Numbered from the stretch's first letter, positions 1 through 9,510 are shown. The stretch: DNA of 64,000 bases from Nitrosophilus kaiyonis (GCF_027943725.1 NZ_AP025696.1:1093501-1157500); one strand, 5' to 3'. Translations and numbers: made by a program. The notes: generated by a model not told the origin, from the sequence alone.

Positions 1-30
1 TTAGAGGTCTATTATAAACCAATAAAATTT

Positions 31-67
31 GGTGAGTAATATACTTACCATACTCAACTTACTCACC
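31..67 (+). repeat. Hairpin in the argC leader
   Basis: A perfect 9-bp inverted repeat (GGTGAGTAA at 31-39, TTACTCACC at 59-67) with further related short motifs between the arms lies just before argC. The arms resemble those of the repeat element before ileS. It could be a terminator of the upstream gene outside the window or part of the argC leader. No T-run follows, so termination is not supported. Confidence 0.5.
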
Positions 68-95
68 TGACTTAACTAAATAAAAAGGATATATT

Positions 96-1103
96 TTGAA
101 AATTAAATGTGGAGTTATAGGGGCAAGTGGATATACGGGACTTGAACTTATAAAGATACTTTTAAATCATCCAAATTTTGAATTATCATATTTAGCAAGT
201 AGTGAAGGTGGAGAAAAGATAGATGAACTTTTTCCATCTTTGAAAAATGTATTGGATATGGAAGTTAAAAAGGCCAATATTAAAGATATAGAAGAGCTTG
301 ATTTAGTTTTTTTAGCCCTTCCACACAAAAGTGCAATGGGTTTTGCGAAAGATATTTTAGATTTAGGGATAAAAGTTGTTGATTTATCAGCAGATTATAG
401 ATTGGATTTAAAAAATTATGAAAAATATTATTGTGAACATGAGGATAAAGAGCATTTAAAATATGCAGTTTATGGTCTTCCCGAAATCTATAGAAAAGAT
501 ATAGAAAATTGCTTTCTTGTTGCAAATCCAGGATGCTATCCAACAGCCACGCTTTTATCAATAATTCCATTTTTACCTTTTATAGATGAAAATTTCCCAA
601 TATTTATAGATGCAAAAAGTGGTGTGAGTGGGGCTGGCAAAAAATGTTCAAATAAAACACATTTTGTATCAATTAATGAAAATATACATGCATACAATCC
701 AATAAAGCATAGACACTCAATTGAGATAAAAGAGAAATTATCAAAATTATCAAATAAAGAGTTTGATATAAATTTTGTTCCTCATCTTTTGCCTATAACA
801 AGAGGAATGCTTGTTAGCTCTTTTTTAAGATTAAAAGATGATATAGATCCATATGAGGTATTAAATGATTTTTATGCAGATGAGCAATTTGTGCGTATAA
901 AAAAAGAGCCAGTTGATATTAAAAATGTTAGCGGAACAAATTTTTGTGATATATTTGTATATAAAAATCAAAAAAATCTTTTTATATCAAGTGCAATTGA
1001 CAATCTTTTAAGAGGAGCAAGCTCCCAAGCTGTTGTCAATGCAAATATAATGTTTGGATTAGAAGAAAATATAGCAATACCAAGGATAGCATATGTACCG
1101 TAA
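96..1103 (+). CDS. argC: N-acetyl-gamma-glutamyl-phosphate reductase
   Basis: This enzyme reduces N-acetyl-glutamyl phosphate to the semialdehyde with NADPH, the third step of arginine synthesis in the cytoplasm. The N-terminus has the Rossmann motif GASGYTG (residues 9-15). The catalytic cysteine lies in NPGCYPT (Cys147). A length of 335 residues is normal for the family. Translation starts at TTG, which is preceded by an AAGGA ribosome-binding site at 85-89. The only Met upstream of the conserved glycine motif is this initiator. The gene overlaps the next one by 11 bases, so the two are probably co-transcribed, though no functional link is obvious. The identification is secure. Confidence 0.95.
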   Translation: MKIKCGVIGASGYTGLELIKILLNHPNFELSYLASSEGGEKIDELFPSLKNVLDMEVKKANIKDIEELDLVFLALPHKSAMGFAKDILDLGIKVVDLSADYRLDLKNYEKYYCEHEDKEHLKYAVYGLPEIYRKDIENCFLVANPGCYPTATLLSIIPFLPFIDENFPIFIDAKSGVSGAGKKCSNKTHFVSINENIHAYNPIKHRHSIEIKEKLSKLSNKEFDINFVPHLLPITRGMLVSSFLRLKDDIDPYEVLNDFYADEQFVRIKKEPVDIKNVSGTNFCDIFVYKNQKNLFISSAIDNLLRGASSQAVVNANIMFGLEENIAIPRIAYVP

Positions 1104-1812
1104 AATAAGAGAAGAAGCAATTTTTGTAAGTGATGTTCATTATCAAAAAGGATTAAGAGAGAAGTTTTTAGATTTTCTTGAAAAAATAGAGTCTCATGAA
1201 ATTATACCATCTCAAATATTTTTTATGGGAGATATATTTGATCTTTTAGTTGGAGGAATTAAAGAGAGTATTGTTGAAAATATTGATGTAATAGATAGGT
1301 TAGAAAAGATTTCAAAAAAGTATGAATGTTACTATTTTGAAGGAAATCATGATTTTAATTTGAAAGATATTTTTCCTTATATGGAAGTTTTCCCAAGAGA
1401 ATCTCAACCACAAATTTTTATGGCTAAAGATGAAAAAATTGCTCTTTCACATGGAGATTTATGGCTAAATAATGAATATGAAGTATATATAAAAACTATA
1501 AAAGAGGAAAATGTTATTAAGGTTTTGGAATTTTTAAATAAAATTACAAAAAATTATCTTTATAAAAAGATTCAAGAGTATAATGCTTCAAAAAATCTTT
1601 GTAAAGAGATAGAAAATTTCTCTCAAACTATAAAAAATAAGATAAAAAAATATAAAGAGTATGATGTAAAAATTGTTCTAGAAGGGCATTTTCATCAAAA
1701 TGTTATGGAAGTAGTAGATGAGGTTTTATATATAAATCTCCCATCACTTGAATGTAATGGAGAGATTTTTGAATACGCAGAAGAGAGATTTTATTTAAGG
1801 AAGATTATCTAA
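1093..1812 (+). CDS. lpxH: Metallophosphoesterase, probable UDP-2,3-diacylglucosamine hydrolase
   Basis: A 239-residue calcineurin-like phosphoesterase. The metal ligands are visible in order: SDVH (13-16), GDIFD (46-50), GNHD (84-87), HGD (120-122) and GHFH (198-201). This set and length match LpxH, which cleaves UDP-2,3-diacylglucosamine to lipid X on the inner face of the membrane during lipid A synthesis. A generic phosphoesterase of another substrate cannot be excluded, because the membrane-insertion lid is not diagnostic by eye. The start overlaps argC by 11 bases, and the stop overlaps the convergent metF stop by 4 bases. Confidence 0.75.
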   Translation: MYRKIREEAIFVSDVHYQKGLREKFLDFLEKIESHEIIPSQIFFMGDIFDLLVGGIKESIVENIDVIDRLEKISKKYECYYFEGNHDFNLKDIFPYMEVFPRESQPQIFMAKDEKIALSHGDLWLNNEYEVYIKTIKEENVIKVLEFLNKITKNYLYKKIQEYNASKNLCKEIENFSQTIKNKIKKYKEYDVKIVLEGHFHQNVMEVVDEVLYINLPSLECNGEIFEYAEERFYLRKII

Positions 1813-2726
1813 ATATTATTTAAAATCTCATCTGCAAGTTCAAATTTGTTTGCAGTCATTATATGTATTTTTGGATGAATTTTTAAAAGCTCTTTAAAAA
1901 GATTTTTACTAAATTCTATTCCAACTTTAAACTCTTCTTCTTCTGATATTTTGTTAGCTTTATATAAAATATCAACAAGATTTGATGGTACATTTATGCC
2001 TGGCACATGCGAAGCTAAAAATTGTGCAGTTCTTAGTTTAGTAATAGGGAAAAATCCAAAGATTAATTCACTTTTTGCTTTTTCATTTGAAAAGTTTTTT
2101 CTAGTTTGTTCAAAAATATTTAAAAGATTTTTTGCATTTTCTACATCGAAAACCGGTTGAGTTATAATGCCTACTGCACCATGTTCAATCTTTTTAGCAA
2201 ATTTCTTTGCTAAAGTTGTATCTTTTTTAGCATAGGCGTTACTTACAGCAAAAGGATAAATTTTTTTAGGTCTTATTTTAAAAGGTTTTCCTGCATAATC
2301 AATTCCGGCGTTGAAACATTTTATGATATCAAGTAAAAGAGTACTGTCTCCTTCAAAAACTCCTTTTGTATTTGGTTGATCACTTATTTTAGCTGGATCA
2401 CCTGTTAATGCTAAAATTGCTCTAATATCAAAGTCATTAGCTCCAAGAAGATCAGATTGCAGAGCTATTTTATTTCTATCTCTCATGGAAATAGTAGCAA
2501 TTACAGGTTTTTTAAAACGGTTTTGAAGCTTTATTGAGGCTAAAATAGAGTTATATTTTAGTCTAGCCAATGGGTTGTCCGTTGTAGTAAATCCACATAG
2601 TTTTTCAATGTTTTTTAAATTTTCTAACTTTTTTATTATTGGTTCAATTGTAGGCTCATGTCCAGGAGTTGTCTCAAGTGTTATAAATCTATCTTCTCTT
2701 AATTTATTGATTAAATTTTCAAACAT
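1809..2726 (-). CDS. metF: Methylenetetrahydrofolate reductase family protein
   Basis: A 305-residue TIM-barrel flavoprotein of the MetF family, which reduces 5,10-methylene-THF to 5-methyl-THF for methionine synthesis. Supporting features are the N-terminal E-T-T-P-G-H motif (around residues 18-23), the core LALTGDP segment (about 105-111), and GIITQPVFD (about 185-193). The C-terminal part is typical, with GFFPI and a glycine/proline-rich loop. The family includes paralogues of less certain role, so the exact reaction is inferred. It is a single gene transcribed toward lpxH, and its upstream region holds a leader repeat that belongs to serB on the opposite strand. Confidence 0.8.
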   Translation of the reverse strand: MFENLINKLREDRFITLETTPGHEPTIEPIIKKLENLKNIEKLCGFTTTDNPLARLKYNSILASIKLQNRFKKPVIATISMRDRNKIALQSDLLGANDFDIRAILALTGDPAKISDQPNTKGVFEGDSTLLLDIIKCFNAGIDYAGKPFKIRPKKIYPFAVSNAYAKKDTTLAKKFAKKIEHGAVGIITQPVFDVENAKNLLNIFEQTRKNFSNEKAKSELIFGFFPITKLRTAQFLASHVPGINVPSNLVDILYKANKISEEEEFKVGIEFSKNLFKELLKIHPKIHIMTANKFELADEILNNI

Positions 2727-2770
2727 TTTATCCTCATGTTATCAATTTTGGGGTATTATAGCATATAAAA

Positions 2771-2877
2771 TGTTGAGTTAAGTAAGGTGAATGAGAAAGT
2801 TAGAAAGTAGTGAAGTGGAATAGCAGATAAGCTGTGAAGAAGCTAATTCCAAATTCCCAATTCCTAACTACTAATTA
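2771..2877 (+). repeat. Degenerate heptad-repeat leader element (copy A)
   Basis: Between metF and serB lies a purine-rich stretch (about 2771-2840) followed by a CTAATTC/CCAATTC-type stretch (2842-2877). The second part reads as 7-base units. A 15-base run ATTCCCAATTCCTAA (2853-2867) is identical to 10108-10122 in copy B. AAGTTAGAAAGTAG (starting near 2797) recurs in copy D on the other strand. It ends a few bases before the serB ribosome-binding site. Confidence 0.75.
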
Positions 2878-2891
2878 TAAAAAGGAGTTAA

Positions 2892-3512
2892 ATGAAACTT
2901 TGTGTATTTGATTTTGATTCTACTTTAATGGATGGAGAGACGATAGATTTTTTAGCAGGAGAGCTTGGTTTAAAAGAAAAGGTTGCTGAAATTACTGAGA
3001 TGGCAATGAGGGGGGAGCTTGATTTTTTTGAGAGTTTAATAACAAGAGTAAAGCTTCTTGAAGGCCTTGAGGTAGAAAAAGTTGATAAAATTTGTAAAAA
3101 TCTCCCTTTTATGCCAGGAGCAAAAGAGACAATTGATGAGCTTAAAAAAATGGGATATAAAGTTGTTGTTTTTAGTGGAGGTTTTAGAAATGCAACAACT
3201 CATGCAAAAAAAGTATTGGGATTAGATGCAGATTTTTCAAATATCCTTCACTCTAAAAATGGAAAACTTACTGGACTTGTTGGTGGAGATATGATGTTTG
3301 ATTTTTCCAAAGGTGATATGTTACGGAGGCTTCAAGAACTCTTGGGTATAAAAAAAGATGATACAATAGCTGTTGGTGATGGAGCAAATGATAGAAGTAT
3401 GTTTGCTTTTGCAAAAACAAAAATAGCATTTTGTGCAAAAGATATACTAAAAAAAGAGGCAAATGTTATAATAGAAAAGAAAGATTTAAAAGAGGTATTA
3501 AATTACATTTAA
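2892..3512 (+). CDS. serB: Phosphoserine phosphatase
   Basis: A HAD-superfamily phosphatase of 206 residues that makes serine from phosphoserine, the last step of serine synthesis. Motif I is DFDST with nucleophile Asp7 and acid Asp9. Motif II is SGG (95-97), the lysine of motif III is Lys140, and motif IV is GDGAND (162-167). A helical cap lies between residues 15 and 75. The start is preceded by AAAAGGAG at 2880-2887. The gene stands alone behind repeat element A, so any regulation through that leader would act on serine supply. Confidence 0.92.
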   Translation: MKLCVFDFDSTLMDGETIDFLAGELGLKEKVAEITEMAMRGELDFFESLITRVKLLEGLEVEKVDKICKNLPFMPGAKETIDELKKMGYKVVVFSGGFRNATTHAKKVLGLDADFSNILHSKNGKLTGLVGGDMMFDFSKGDMLRRLQELLGIKKDDTIAVGDGANDRSMFAFAKTKIAFCAKDILKKEANVIIEKKDLKEVLNYI

Positions 3513-3545
3513 AATAAATTGCATCATAATACTTAAAGGTTACAA

Positions 3546-4055
3546 ATGAAAAGAGTAATAATTGCTTTAACTCTTTTATTAATAACAATAAAAGGATTTA
3601 CAATGGAGATAAAAAGTCCAGCATTTGAAAATGAAGGTTTTATTCCTGCAAAATATACATGTGATGGTGAGGATATATCAATTCCTTTAATATTTGAAGA
3701 TATACCAAAAGAGGCAAAGACTCTTGCAATAATAATGGATGATCCAGATGCTCCAGTTGGAGTTTTTGTTCACTGGGTAATTTATGATATTCCAGCTGAA
3801 ATTAACTCTTTGCCAGAAGGTATACCAAATGCTCCTGTTCTTGAATATAATATAAAACAGGGTGTTAATGATTTTGGTAAAATTGGATATGGCGGTCCTT
3901 GCCCACCAAATGGAGCACATAGATATTTTATTAAAGTATATGCATTAGATAAGGCATTAAATGCTGAACCTGGAATAAGTAAATCCAATCTTTTAAACTT
4001 AATAAGTGGTCATGTTGTTGATGAAGCTGTATTGATGGGAATATATGAAAGGTAG
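3546..4055 (+). CDS. YbhB/YbcL-type PEBP family protein, exported
   Basis: A 169-residue phosphatidylethanolamine-binding-protein fold protein (bacterial YbhB/YbcL group). It has a hydrophobic signal peptide (about residues 1-20), unlike cytoplasmic YbhB, so it probably works in the periplasm. The family signature is visible: a DDPDAP motif with HWVIYDIP after it, and GPCPP followed by HRYFIKVYALD in the second half. The ligand is unknown in bacteria. It starts 34 bases after serB and overlaps the DUF72 gene by 11 bases, so both are likely translated from one message. Confidence 0.85.
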   Translation: MKRVIIALTLLLITIKGFTMEIKSPAFENEGFIPAKYTCDGEDISIPLIFEDIPKEAKTLAIIMDDPDAPVGVFVHWVIYDIPAEINSLPEGIPNAPVLEYNIKQGVNDFGKIGYGGPCPPNGAHRYFIKVYALDKALNAEPGISKSNLLNLISGHVVDEAVLMGIYER

Positions 4056-4773
4056 AGTATATATAGGAACATCGGGATTTTATTATGCTCATTGGAAGGG
4101 GGTTTTTTATCCCCAAGATTTACCAAAAACAAAATATTTTGATTATTATGTAAAAAATTTTGATACAGTGGAGTTAAATTCAACCTTTTATCATCTTCCA
4201 AAAGAAAAAACAGTTGAGCACTGGAATGAAAAAACTCCAGAAGATTTTATATTTTCATTAAAGGCATATAGAGGAATAACACATTATAAAAGATTAAAAG
4301 ATGTAAAAGATGATATTTATTTATATTTGCATCTTTTAAAACCTTTAAAGAGAAAAATAGGAATTATTCTTTTTCAACTTCCTCCATCTTTAAAAAAAGA
4401 TTTAGATCTTTTAGCATCTTTTTTACATATATTACCTACAGGTTATCATTATGCAGTTGAGTTTAGAAATGATAGCTGGTATTTTGAGGATACTTATGAA
4501 TTGTTAAGACATTATAATGTTTCTTTTTGTATCCACGATTTTGAAAGAAAAAAAAGTCCAATAGTAGAAACTTCAGATAATATTTATATAAGATTTCATG
4601 GACCAAGTGGTAGATATACCGGATCTTATAGTGATAAATATTTAAAAGAATGGGCATTAAAGATTAAAGATTTTACTAAAAGAAACAAAAAGGTATTTTG
4701 CTATTTTAATAATGATTTTGAAGGGTATGCTGTTTTAAATGCAAAAAAACTTTTGTCATTTATAATAGATTAA
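4045..4773 (+). CDS. DUF72 (YecE-like) protein
   Basis: A 242-residue DUF72 family protein, a TIM-barrel group of unknown activity. Typical features are the N-terminal GTSGFYYAHWKG and a later F-x-T-VELNSTFY segment, then FSLKAYRGITH, ILFQLPPSLK, YAVEFR and IYIRFHGP. No signal peptide is present. The gene overlaps the PEBP gene by 11 bases and the convergent methyltransferase gene by 4 bases. The function is not known, and family membership is the only firm statement. Confidence 0.85.
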   Translation: MKGRVYIGTSGFYYAHWKGVFYPQDLPKTKYFDYYVKNFDTVELNSTFYHLPKEKTVEHWNEKTPEDFIFSLKAYRGITHYKRLKDVKDDIYLYLHLLKPLKRKIGIILFQLPPSLKKDLDLLASFLHILPTGYHYAVEFRNDSWYFEDTYELLRHYNVSFCIHDFERKKSPIVETSDNIYIRFHGPSGRYTGSYSDKYLKEWALKIKDFTKRNKKVFCYFNNDFEGYAVLNAKKLLSFIID

Positions 4774-5363
4774 TTTTCTATTTTTTGAACACATAGTAAA
4801 AATATATAAAAATCTTTATGTTTTTTAATAGTATATACTCTATTTTTATTTATTAATTTAAAACCAATTTTTGAAAAGATTTTACTTAAATTTTCTATAT
4901 CAAATCCAAAATGGTAAACTCCTTCATTTCCTTTATCATGAAAAGTTCCATCTTCACTTTCAAGATCAGCTATACATAAATATCCATCTTTATTTAATCT
5001 ATCTTTTAAAATTTTTCCAATTTTTTCAATATCTTTAATATGATGAAAAGTCATAGAACTAATTATAAGATCAAATTTTTCATCTAAATTTTCAATATCT
5101 TTGCAATATGCTTTAATTTTTTTGCTTTTACTTTTTTTATTAAACTCTTCAACCATTTTAGAAGATAGGTCAATTCCTACAATCTCTTTCACATCATTTT
5201 CAAAATTGTATGATAATAGTCCAGTCCCACATCCAAAATCTAGTATTTTAAAATCTTTTTTAATAGGAACAATTTTTTTAATATTATCTGCAACAGTTTT
5301 TGCTAAATCAACTCTTCTTTTATTTTTATCCCACTCTTTTGCAACATTGTCAAATCTACTCAC
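4770..5363 (-). CDS. Class I SAM-dependent methyltransferase
   Basis: A 197-residue Rossmann-fold methyltransferase. The SAM-binding motif I is ILDFGCGTG (residues 40-48), followed by an acidic residue at the end of strand 2 (VGIDLS) and a DLIISSMTFHHI motif IV/post-motif region. This resembles the UbiE/Methyltransf_11 group, but the substrate cannot be read from the sequence. It overlaps the small upstream gene by 8 bases, so both form a two-gene operon driven by the promoter near 5618-5645. Confidence 0.85.
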   Translation of the reverse strand: MSRFDNVAKEWDKNKRRVDLAKTVADNIKKIVPIKKDFKILDFGCGTGLLSYNFENDVKEIVGIDLSSKMVEEFNKKSKSKKIKAYCKDIENLDEKFDLIISSMTFHHIKDIEKIGKILKDRLNKDGYLCIADLESEDGTFHDKGNEGVYHFGFDIENLSKIFSKIGFKLINKNRVYTIKKHKDFYIFLLCVQKIEN

Positions 5364-5586
5364 CTTTGAGCCCTAAACAATTTATTGCTATGCCTCTTAT
5401 TTTTCTAGCTTGATAGTCAAGTTTAAACCATCTATCAAATATCTCTTTAGCATCAATTTTTTTTGCATTTTTAAAATCAAGCTCACCATTTTTATCTTTT
5501 GGGATATATTTTTCCAAAAATTCATACATATCCATTCTCATTTTTTCATATTTTTTAAATTCATTCATAGCCTTATCTTTATCCAT
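5356..5586 (-). CDS. Small conserved-looking protein of unknown function
   Basis: A 76-residue, highly charged, predicted helical protein with no signal peptide, no cysteine cluster and only one Cys near the end. It is first in an operon with the methyltransferase and overlaps it by 8 bases, which suggests translational coupling. The ribosome-binding site TAGGAG lies upstream of the ATG. I do not recognise a family. The tight coupling and good promoter argue that it is real. Confidence 0.7.
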   Translation of the reverse strand: MDKDKAMNEFKKYEKMRMDMYEFLEKYIPKDKNGELDFKNAKKIDAKEIFDRWFKLDYQARKIRGIAINCLGLKGE

Positions 5587-5617
5587 AAAAAACTCCTATA
5601 AAATTTTATTGTGTGAA

Positions 5618-5645
5618 ATTGTATAAAAAAAGATATTTTTGTCAA
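5618..5645 (-). promoter_or_regulatory. Sigma-70 promoter for the small-protein/methyltransferase operon
   Basis: On the minus strand TTGACA (5645-5640) is separated by 16 bases from TACAAT (5623-5618). Transcription would start near 5611, about 25 bases before the ATG at 5586. An alternative -10, TATACA at 5625-5620, would give a spacing of only 14. Confidence 0.6.
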
Positions 5646-5722
5646 TAATATATAAAATAAAAAGATATTATAAGCAAAAATGGCATAAAATATGACTTAG
5701 ATTTTGTTTTTTGGAGTAGGAT

Positions 5723-5935
5723 ATGATTTTAGAATCAATTAAATATATGATTCTTGGTATGGGTATCGTTTTTATATTTTTATATGTTATGGTGCTTGTG
5801 CTTGATATGCAGCATAAGCTTGTTGAAAAATATTTTCCTCAAAAAGAGGAACCTCCTCAAGCCCCTTCTAGAAAAGATAAACTAAAAAAAGTTGCTGCAA
5901 CTATTGCTGCAATTCACCATATGAAAAACTCATAA
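5723..5935 (+). CDS. oadG: Oxaloacetate decarboxylase gamma subunit (OadG family)
   Basis: A 70-residue protein with one N-terminal membrane helix (about residues 5-28) and a charged, proline-containing cytoplasmic tail, as in OadG. In the sodium-pumping decarboxylases the gamma subunit anchors the carboxyltransferase alpha subunit to the beta subunit. The Zn-binding histidine/aspartate tail of enterobacterial OadG is not obvious, although HH occurs near the C-terminus. It is first in the oadG-oadA-oadB operon and lies 12 bases upstream of the oadA ATG. The ribosome-binding site GGAG precedes the ATG. Confidence 0.85.
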   Translation: MILESIKYMILGMGIVFIFLYVMVLVLDMQHKLVEKYFPQKEEPPQAPSRKDKLKKVAATIAAIHHMKNS

Positions 5936-5947
5936 AAAGAGGTGAAA

Positions 5948-7744
5948 ATGAAGAAAAAATATATAGATATTATGGATACAACTTTCCGTGATGGTTTTCA
6001 ATCTGTATTTGGCGGAAGAGTTTTGATGAAGGACTTTTTGCCAGCCCTTGATGCTGCAAAAGAGGTTGGAATAAACCATTTTGAATTTGGTGGTGGCGCA
6101 AGGTTTCAGAGCCTTTTTTTCTATCTAAGAGAAAATGCTTTTGAAATGATGGATACTTTTAGGGAAAAAGTTGGTCCTGATGCTAATCTTCAAGTTTTAG
6201 CAAGAGGTATCAATACGGTTATGCTAGATACCGGAAGCAGGGAGATGATTGATCTTTTTGCAAAAATGTTTGCAAAACATGGTACAACTACTGTTAGAAA
6301 TTTTGATGCATTAAATGATGTTGATAATCTTGAATATTCTGCAAAATGTATTAAAAAATATGGTATGAAACATGAAGCTGTTATTACTATTATGGATCTT
6401 CCTCCAGGATGCACAGGAGCTCATACGCCAGAATTTTATGAGAAAATATTAAGAGAGATTTTAGATAGAGGAATAGAGTTTGATTCATTAGCTTTTAAAG
6501 ATGCAAGTGGGACAAGTTCTCCTCAAAAAGTTTATGATACGATAAAAATGGCAAGAAAAATTTTAGGTAAAGATGTTCATATAAGACTTCATACTCATGA
6601 AACTGCAGGTGTAAGTGTTGCTTGTTATTTAGCAGCTCTTGAAGCTGGTATTGATGGAATTGATTTAGCTGCTGCTCCAGTTAGTGGTGGAACAAGTCAG
6701 CCAGATATCATAACAATGCTTCATGCAACAAAAGGAAAGCCTTATGATTTAGGCGGGCTTGATATGGAAAAAGTACTTGAGTATGAAGAGGTTTTAAAAG
6801 ATTGTTTAAAAGAGTATTTTATTCCACCTGAAGCAACACAAGTTAGTCCTATGATTCCTTTTTCTCCTATGCCAGGAGGAGCTCTTACAGCAAATACTCA
6901 AATGATGAGAGATAATAAGATTTTACATAAATATCCAGATGTGATAAAAGCTATGAGAGAAGTTGTTGAAAAAGGTGGATTTGGAACAAGTGTTACACCA
7001 GTTAGCCAATTTTATTGGCAACAGGCTTTTAATAATGTTATGTTTGGTCCTTGGAAAAAGATTGCTCCTGGATATGGAAGAATGGTTCTTGGTTATTTTG
7101 GGAAAACTCCAGTTGAGCCAGATCCTGCAATTGTTGAACTTGCAAGTGAACAGCTTAATCTTCCTCCAACAAAAGAGAATCCTCTTGATATTGCTGATAG
7201 AGATGAGACAAAATCTATTGCATATTGGAAGAAAAAACTTGAAGATGAAAATATAGAAACTTCTGAAGAAAATATCTTTATTGCTGCTGCATGTGGTGAT
7301 AAAGGTATAGCATTTTTAAAGGGTGAGAGTCCATTGATGATAAGAAAAAAAGAAGATGAGGAGAAAAAAAGCATGGGTAAAACAAGTGGAATCTATACTG
7401 TAATTGTTGATGGAGAAAAATTTGTTGTAGAAGTTGCTGAGGGTGAAGTTGAAGTTAAACCTCAAGCAGAAGCAAAAAAAGAGGCTGAGATAGTTGAAGA
7501 ACAAGAGAGCAAAGGCGAAGCAGCTGGTGGAATGACTGAAATTAAATCAGCAGTGCCAGGTACTGTTTGGAAAATTTTGGTAAATCCTGGTGATAAGGTA
7601 AAAGCTGGTGATAAAATAATGATTCTTGAATCTATGAAAATGGAGATTGATATTCCTGCTCCAAAAGATGGAGTTATCGCTCATATAGCTGTAAAAGTTA
7701 ATGATAGTGTCCAAGAGGGACAAGTTTTAGCCACAATGGAGTAA
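5948..7744 (+). CDS. oadA: Biotin-dependent oxaloacetate decarboxylase/pyruvate carboxylase B subunit
   Basis: A 598-residue biotin carboxyltransferase. The HMGL-like TIM barrel covers about residues 5-270 with [10 protein letters not shown] near the start, KDASGT and HTHETAG. The conserved carboxylase domain follows (about 290-460), then an Ala/Glu-rich linker and a biotinyl domain whose ESMKME motif carries the biotin lysine (near residue 564). A GTG at 5942 is also in frame, but it sits inside the ribosome-binding site GAGGT, so ATG at 5948 is the better start. With OadG and OadB it should decarboxylate oxaloacetate and pump sodium. In epsilonproteobacteria relatives also act as pyruvate carboxylase PycB. 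GGGARF replaces the usual GGATFD segment, so the lineage is divergent. Confidence 0.9.
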   Translation: MKKKYIDIMDTTFRDGFQSVFGGRVLMKDFLPALDAAKEVGINHFEFGGGARFQSLFFYLRENAFEMMDTFREKVGPDANLQVLARGINTVMLDTGSREMIDLFAKMFAKHGTTTVRNFDALNDVDNLEYSAKCIKKYGMKHEAVITIMDLPPGCTGAHTPEFYEKILREILDRGIEFDSLAFKDASGTSSPQKVYDTIKMARKILGKDVHIRLHTHETAGVSVACYLAALEAGIDGIDLAAAPVSGGTSQPDIITMLHATKGKPYDLGGLDMEKVLEYEEVLKDCLKEYFIPPEATQVSPMIPFSPMPGGALTANTQMMRDNKILHKYPDVIKAMREVVEKGGFGTSVTPVSQFYWQQAFNNVMFGPWKKIAPGYGRMVLGYFGKTPVEPDPAIVELASEQLNLPPTKENPLDIADRDETKSIAYWKKKLEDENIETSEENIFIAAACGDKGIAFLKGESPLMIRKKEDEEKKSMGKTSGIYTVIVDGEKFVVEVAEGEVEVKPQAEAKKEAEIVEEQESKGEAAGGMTEIKSAVPGTVWKILVNPGDKVKAGDKIMILESMKMEIDIPAPKDGVIAHIAVKVNDSVQEGQVLATME

Positions 7745-7748
7745 GCCA

Positions 7749-9074
7749 ATGAAAAAAAGAGTTTTAACATTTTTTCTTGCACTCTCAATATTTATATTGC
7801 CATTAACTGCTTTAGCAACAGTTGAGCATATATCTAAAGAGAGTGTAAAAGTTGAGAAAAAAGAGGAAGTTCAAAGTAAAGGTATGGGTGAACTGTTTGT
7901 AAATTTTTATAAACAGACAGGAATCTATGCTTTTTTCAACCCAAAAGAGGGTGTAAAAAATGCCAAAGGTGATGAGATAACAAAATTTCAACAAAGTTTT
8001 GGGCGAATCATAATGATAGGTATCTCCTTTTTGCTTTTTTATTTAGCTATTGCAAAAGGGTTTGAGCCGCTTCTTTTGATACCTATTGGTTTTGGTGGGC
8101 TTTTGGCAAATATTCCTCTTGCAAATATTATTGGTGATGGTGGTTTTATAGGAGAGCTTTTTAAAGCTGGTATTGCAAATGAGCTCTTTCCGATATTAAT
8201 ATTTATGGGTGTGGGTGCTATGACTGATTTTGGCCCACTTTTAGCAAATCCAAAAACTGCACTTCTTGGAGCAGCAGCTCAATTTGGTATTTTTGGAACT
8301 CTCGTTGGTGCTGTAGTATTAAGCCAAATTGGAATATTTGATTTTAGTTTGCAAGATGCGGCTGCCATTTCTATCATTGGTGGAGCCGATGGACCAACAA
8401 CTATTTTTATAGCTAGTAAATTAGCTCCAGATCTATTAGGTGCTATGGCTGTTGCTGCATATAGCTATATGGCGTTGGTTCCAGTTATTCAGCCTCCAAT
8501 AATGAAAGCTTTAACTACAGAAGAAGAGAGAAAAATTAAAATGACTACAAGAAGGCAGGTAAGAAAAATTGAGAAGATTTTATTTCCATTAACTGTTTTG
8601 GTTCTTGCAATTTTAATTTTACCTGAATCTTCACCTCTTATTGGAGCTTTAACGTTTGGAAACTTTGTCAGAGAATCTGGAGTAGTTGAGAGACTTTCAA
8701 AAACACTTCAAAATGAGCTTATAAATATTGTTACTATATTTTTAGGATTATCTGTTGGTTCAAAACTTGCTGCAGAATATTTTTTAGTTTTAGAATCTTT
8801 GGGAATATTACTTTTAGGTCTTGTTGCATTTTCAATTGGAACTGCAGCAGGAGTTATAATGGGTAAAATAATGAATAAATTCTCAAAAGAGCCTATTAAT
8901 CCTCTAATTGGAGCAGCTGGTGTTAGTGCGGTTCCTATGGCAGCAAGAGTTGCAAATAGAGTAGGAATGGAAGCTGACCCTACAAATGTATTATTGATGC
9001 ATGCGATGGGACCAAATGTTGCAGGTGTTATTGGATCAGCAGTTGCGGCTGGTGTTCTTCTTTCTATCTTTTAG
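7749..9074 (+). CDS. oadB: Sodium-translocating decarboxylase beta subunit
   Basis: A 441-residue polytopic membrane protein of the OadB family, which couples decarboxylation of carboxybiotin on OadA to sodium export. The diagnostic [17 protein letters not shown] motif is present in the first third of the membrane domain, and the C-terminal [14 protein letters not shown] and [15 protein letters not shown] motifs match. The N-terminus has a signal-like helix ending in ALA (about residue 23) and a roughly 60-residue hydrophilic stretch before the first conserved helix, which seems longer than in typical OadB. It starts 4 bases after oadA and ends at a hairpin terminator. Confidence 0.92.
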   Translation: MKKRVLTFFLALSIFILPLTALATVEHISKESVKVEKKEEVQSKGMGELFVNFYKQTGIYAFFNPKEGVKNAKGDEITKFQQSFGRIIMIGISFLLFYLAIAKGFEPLLLIPIGFGGLLANIPLANIIGDGGFIGELFKAGIANELFPILIFMGVGAMTDFGPLLANPKTALLGAAAQFGIFGTLVGAVVLSQIGIFDFSLQDAAAISIIGGADGPTTIFIASKLAPDLLGAMAVAAYSYMALVPVIQPPIMKALTTEEERKIKMTTRRQVRKIEKILFPLTVLVLAILILPESSPLIGALTFGNFVRESGVVERLSKTLQNELINIVTIFLGLSVGSKLAAEYFLVLESLGILLLGLVAFSIGTAAGVIMGKIMNKFSKEPINPLIGAAGVSAVPMAARVANRVGMEADPTNVLLMHAMGPNVAGVIGSAVAAGVLLSIF

Positions 9075-9090
9075 TAGTTAATTTAAGATA

Positions 9091-9127
9091 TCAGTGGTAG
9101 GGGGTTTATCCTATCACTGAATATTTT
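9091..9127 (+). terminator. Rho-independent terminator after oadB
   Basis: TCAGTGGTAGG (9091-9101) pairs with CCTATCACTGA (9110-9120) through 11 bp with one G-U pair. ATATTTT follows. It lies between two convergent genes. Confidence 0.7.
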
Positions 9128-9485
9128 ACTCATTGTCAATTGCTCTTTTTTTATGTTTTTCTTTTTGATAGCTTTTAACTCTTTTTAGTTTTCTGAGTCT
9201 ATTTGCTTCATAAGTTATTTCTTCTTTTATTTCATTTATGTTTTTTGATGAGTTTGGAAGATTTGCGCTTTTTTCTACAAATTTTTCAAGGGAAGTTAAA
9301 TATTCGCTTTTTAAGATTACTTTTTTTATATTTTCAAGATTTTTAAAAATTTTATCAACATACTCTTTAAAATCTTTTTTTGTAATATTTTCTTGATTTA
9401 AAAAGTTATAGATTCTATTTGTAAACTTTTCAAGTTCTCTTATATATTTTAATCTTTCATATTTCTCTTTTTTTTTATCAATCAC
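9126..9485 (-). CDS. Hypothetical helical protein
   Basis: A 119-residue lysine- and glutamate-rich protein, predicted to be almost entirely helical and probably coiled coil. It has no signal peptide, cysteine or recognisable motif. It is transcribed divergently from the NifU-like gene across a 59-base gap and ends against the oadB terminator. I do not recognise a family. Its length and isolated promoter region support a real gene, but only moderately. Confidence 0.6.
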   Translation of the reverse strand: MIDKKKEKYERLKYIRELEKFTNRIYNFLNQENITKKDFKEYVDKIFKNLENIKKVILKSEYLTSLEKFVEKSANLPNSSKNINEIKEEITYEANRLRKLKRVKSYQKEKHKKRAIDNE

Positions 9486-9510
9486 ATTTTTCCTTATAAA
9501 ACTACTTTGG

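Noticed and set aside
5942-5947. GTG start of oadA at 5942
   Set aside because: It lies within the ribosome-binding site GAGGT used for ATG 5948.
6963-7256. Open frame of 97 residues inside oadA
   Set aside because: It is an alternate-frame shadow of a gene with clear domain motifs, rich in Leu and without a ribosome-binding site.
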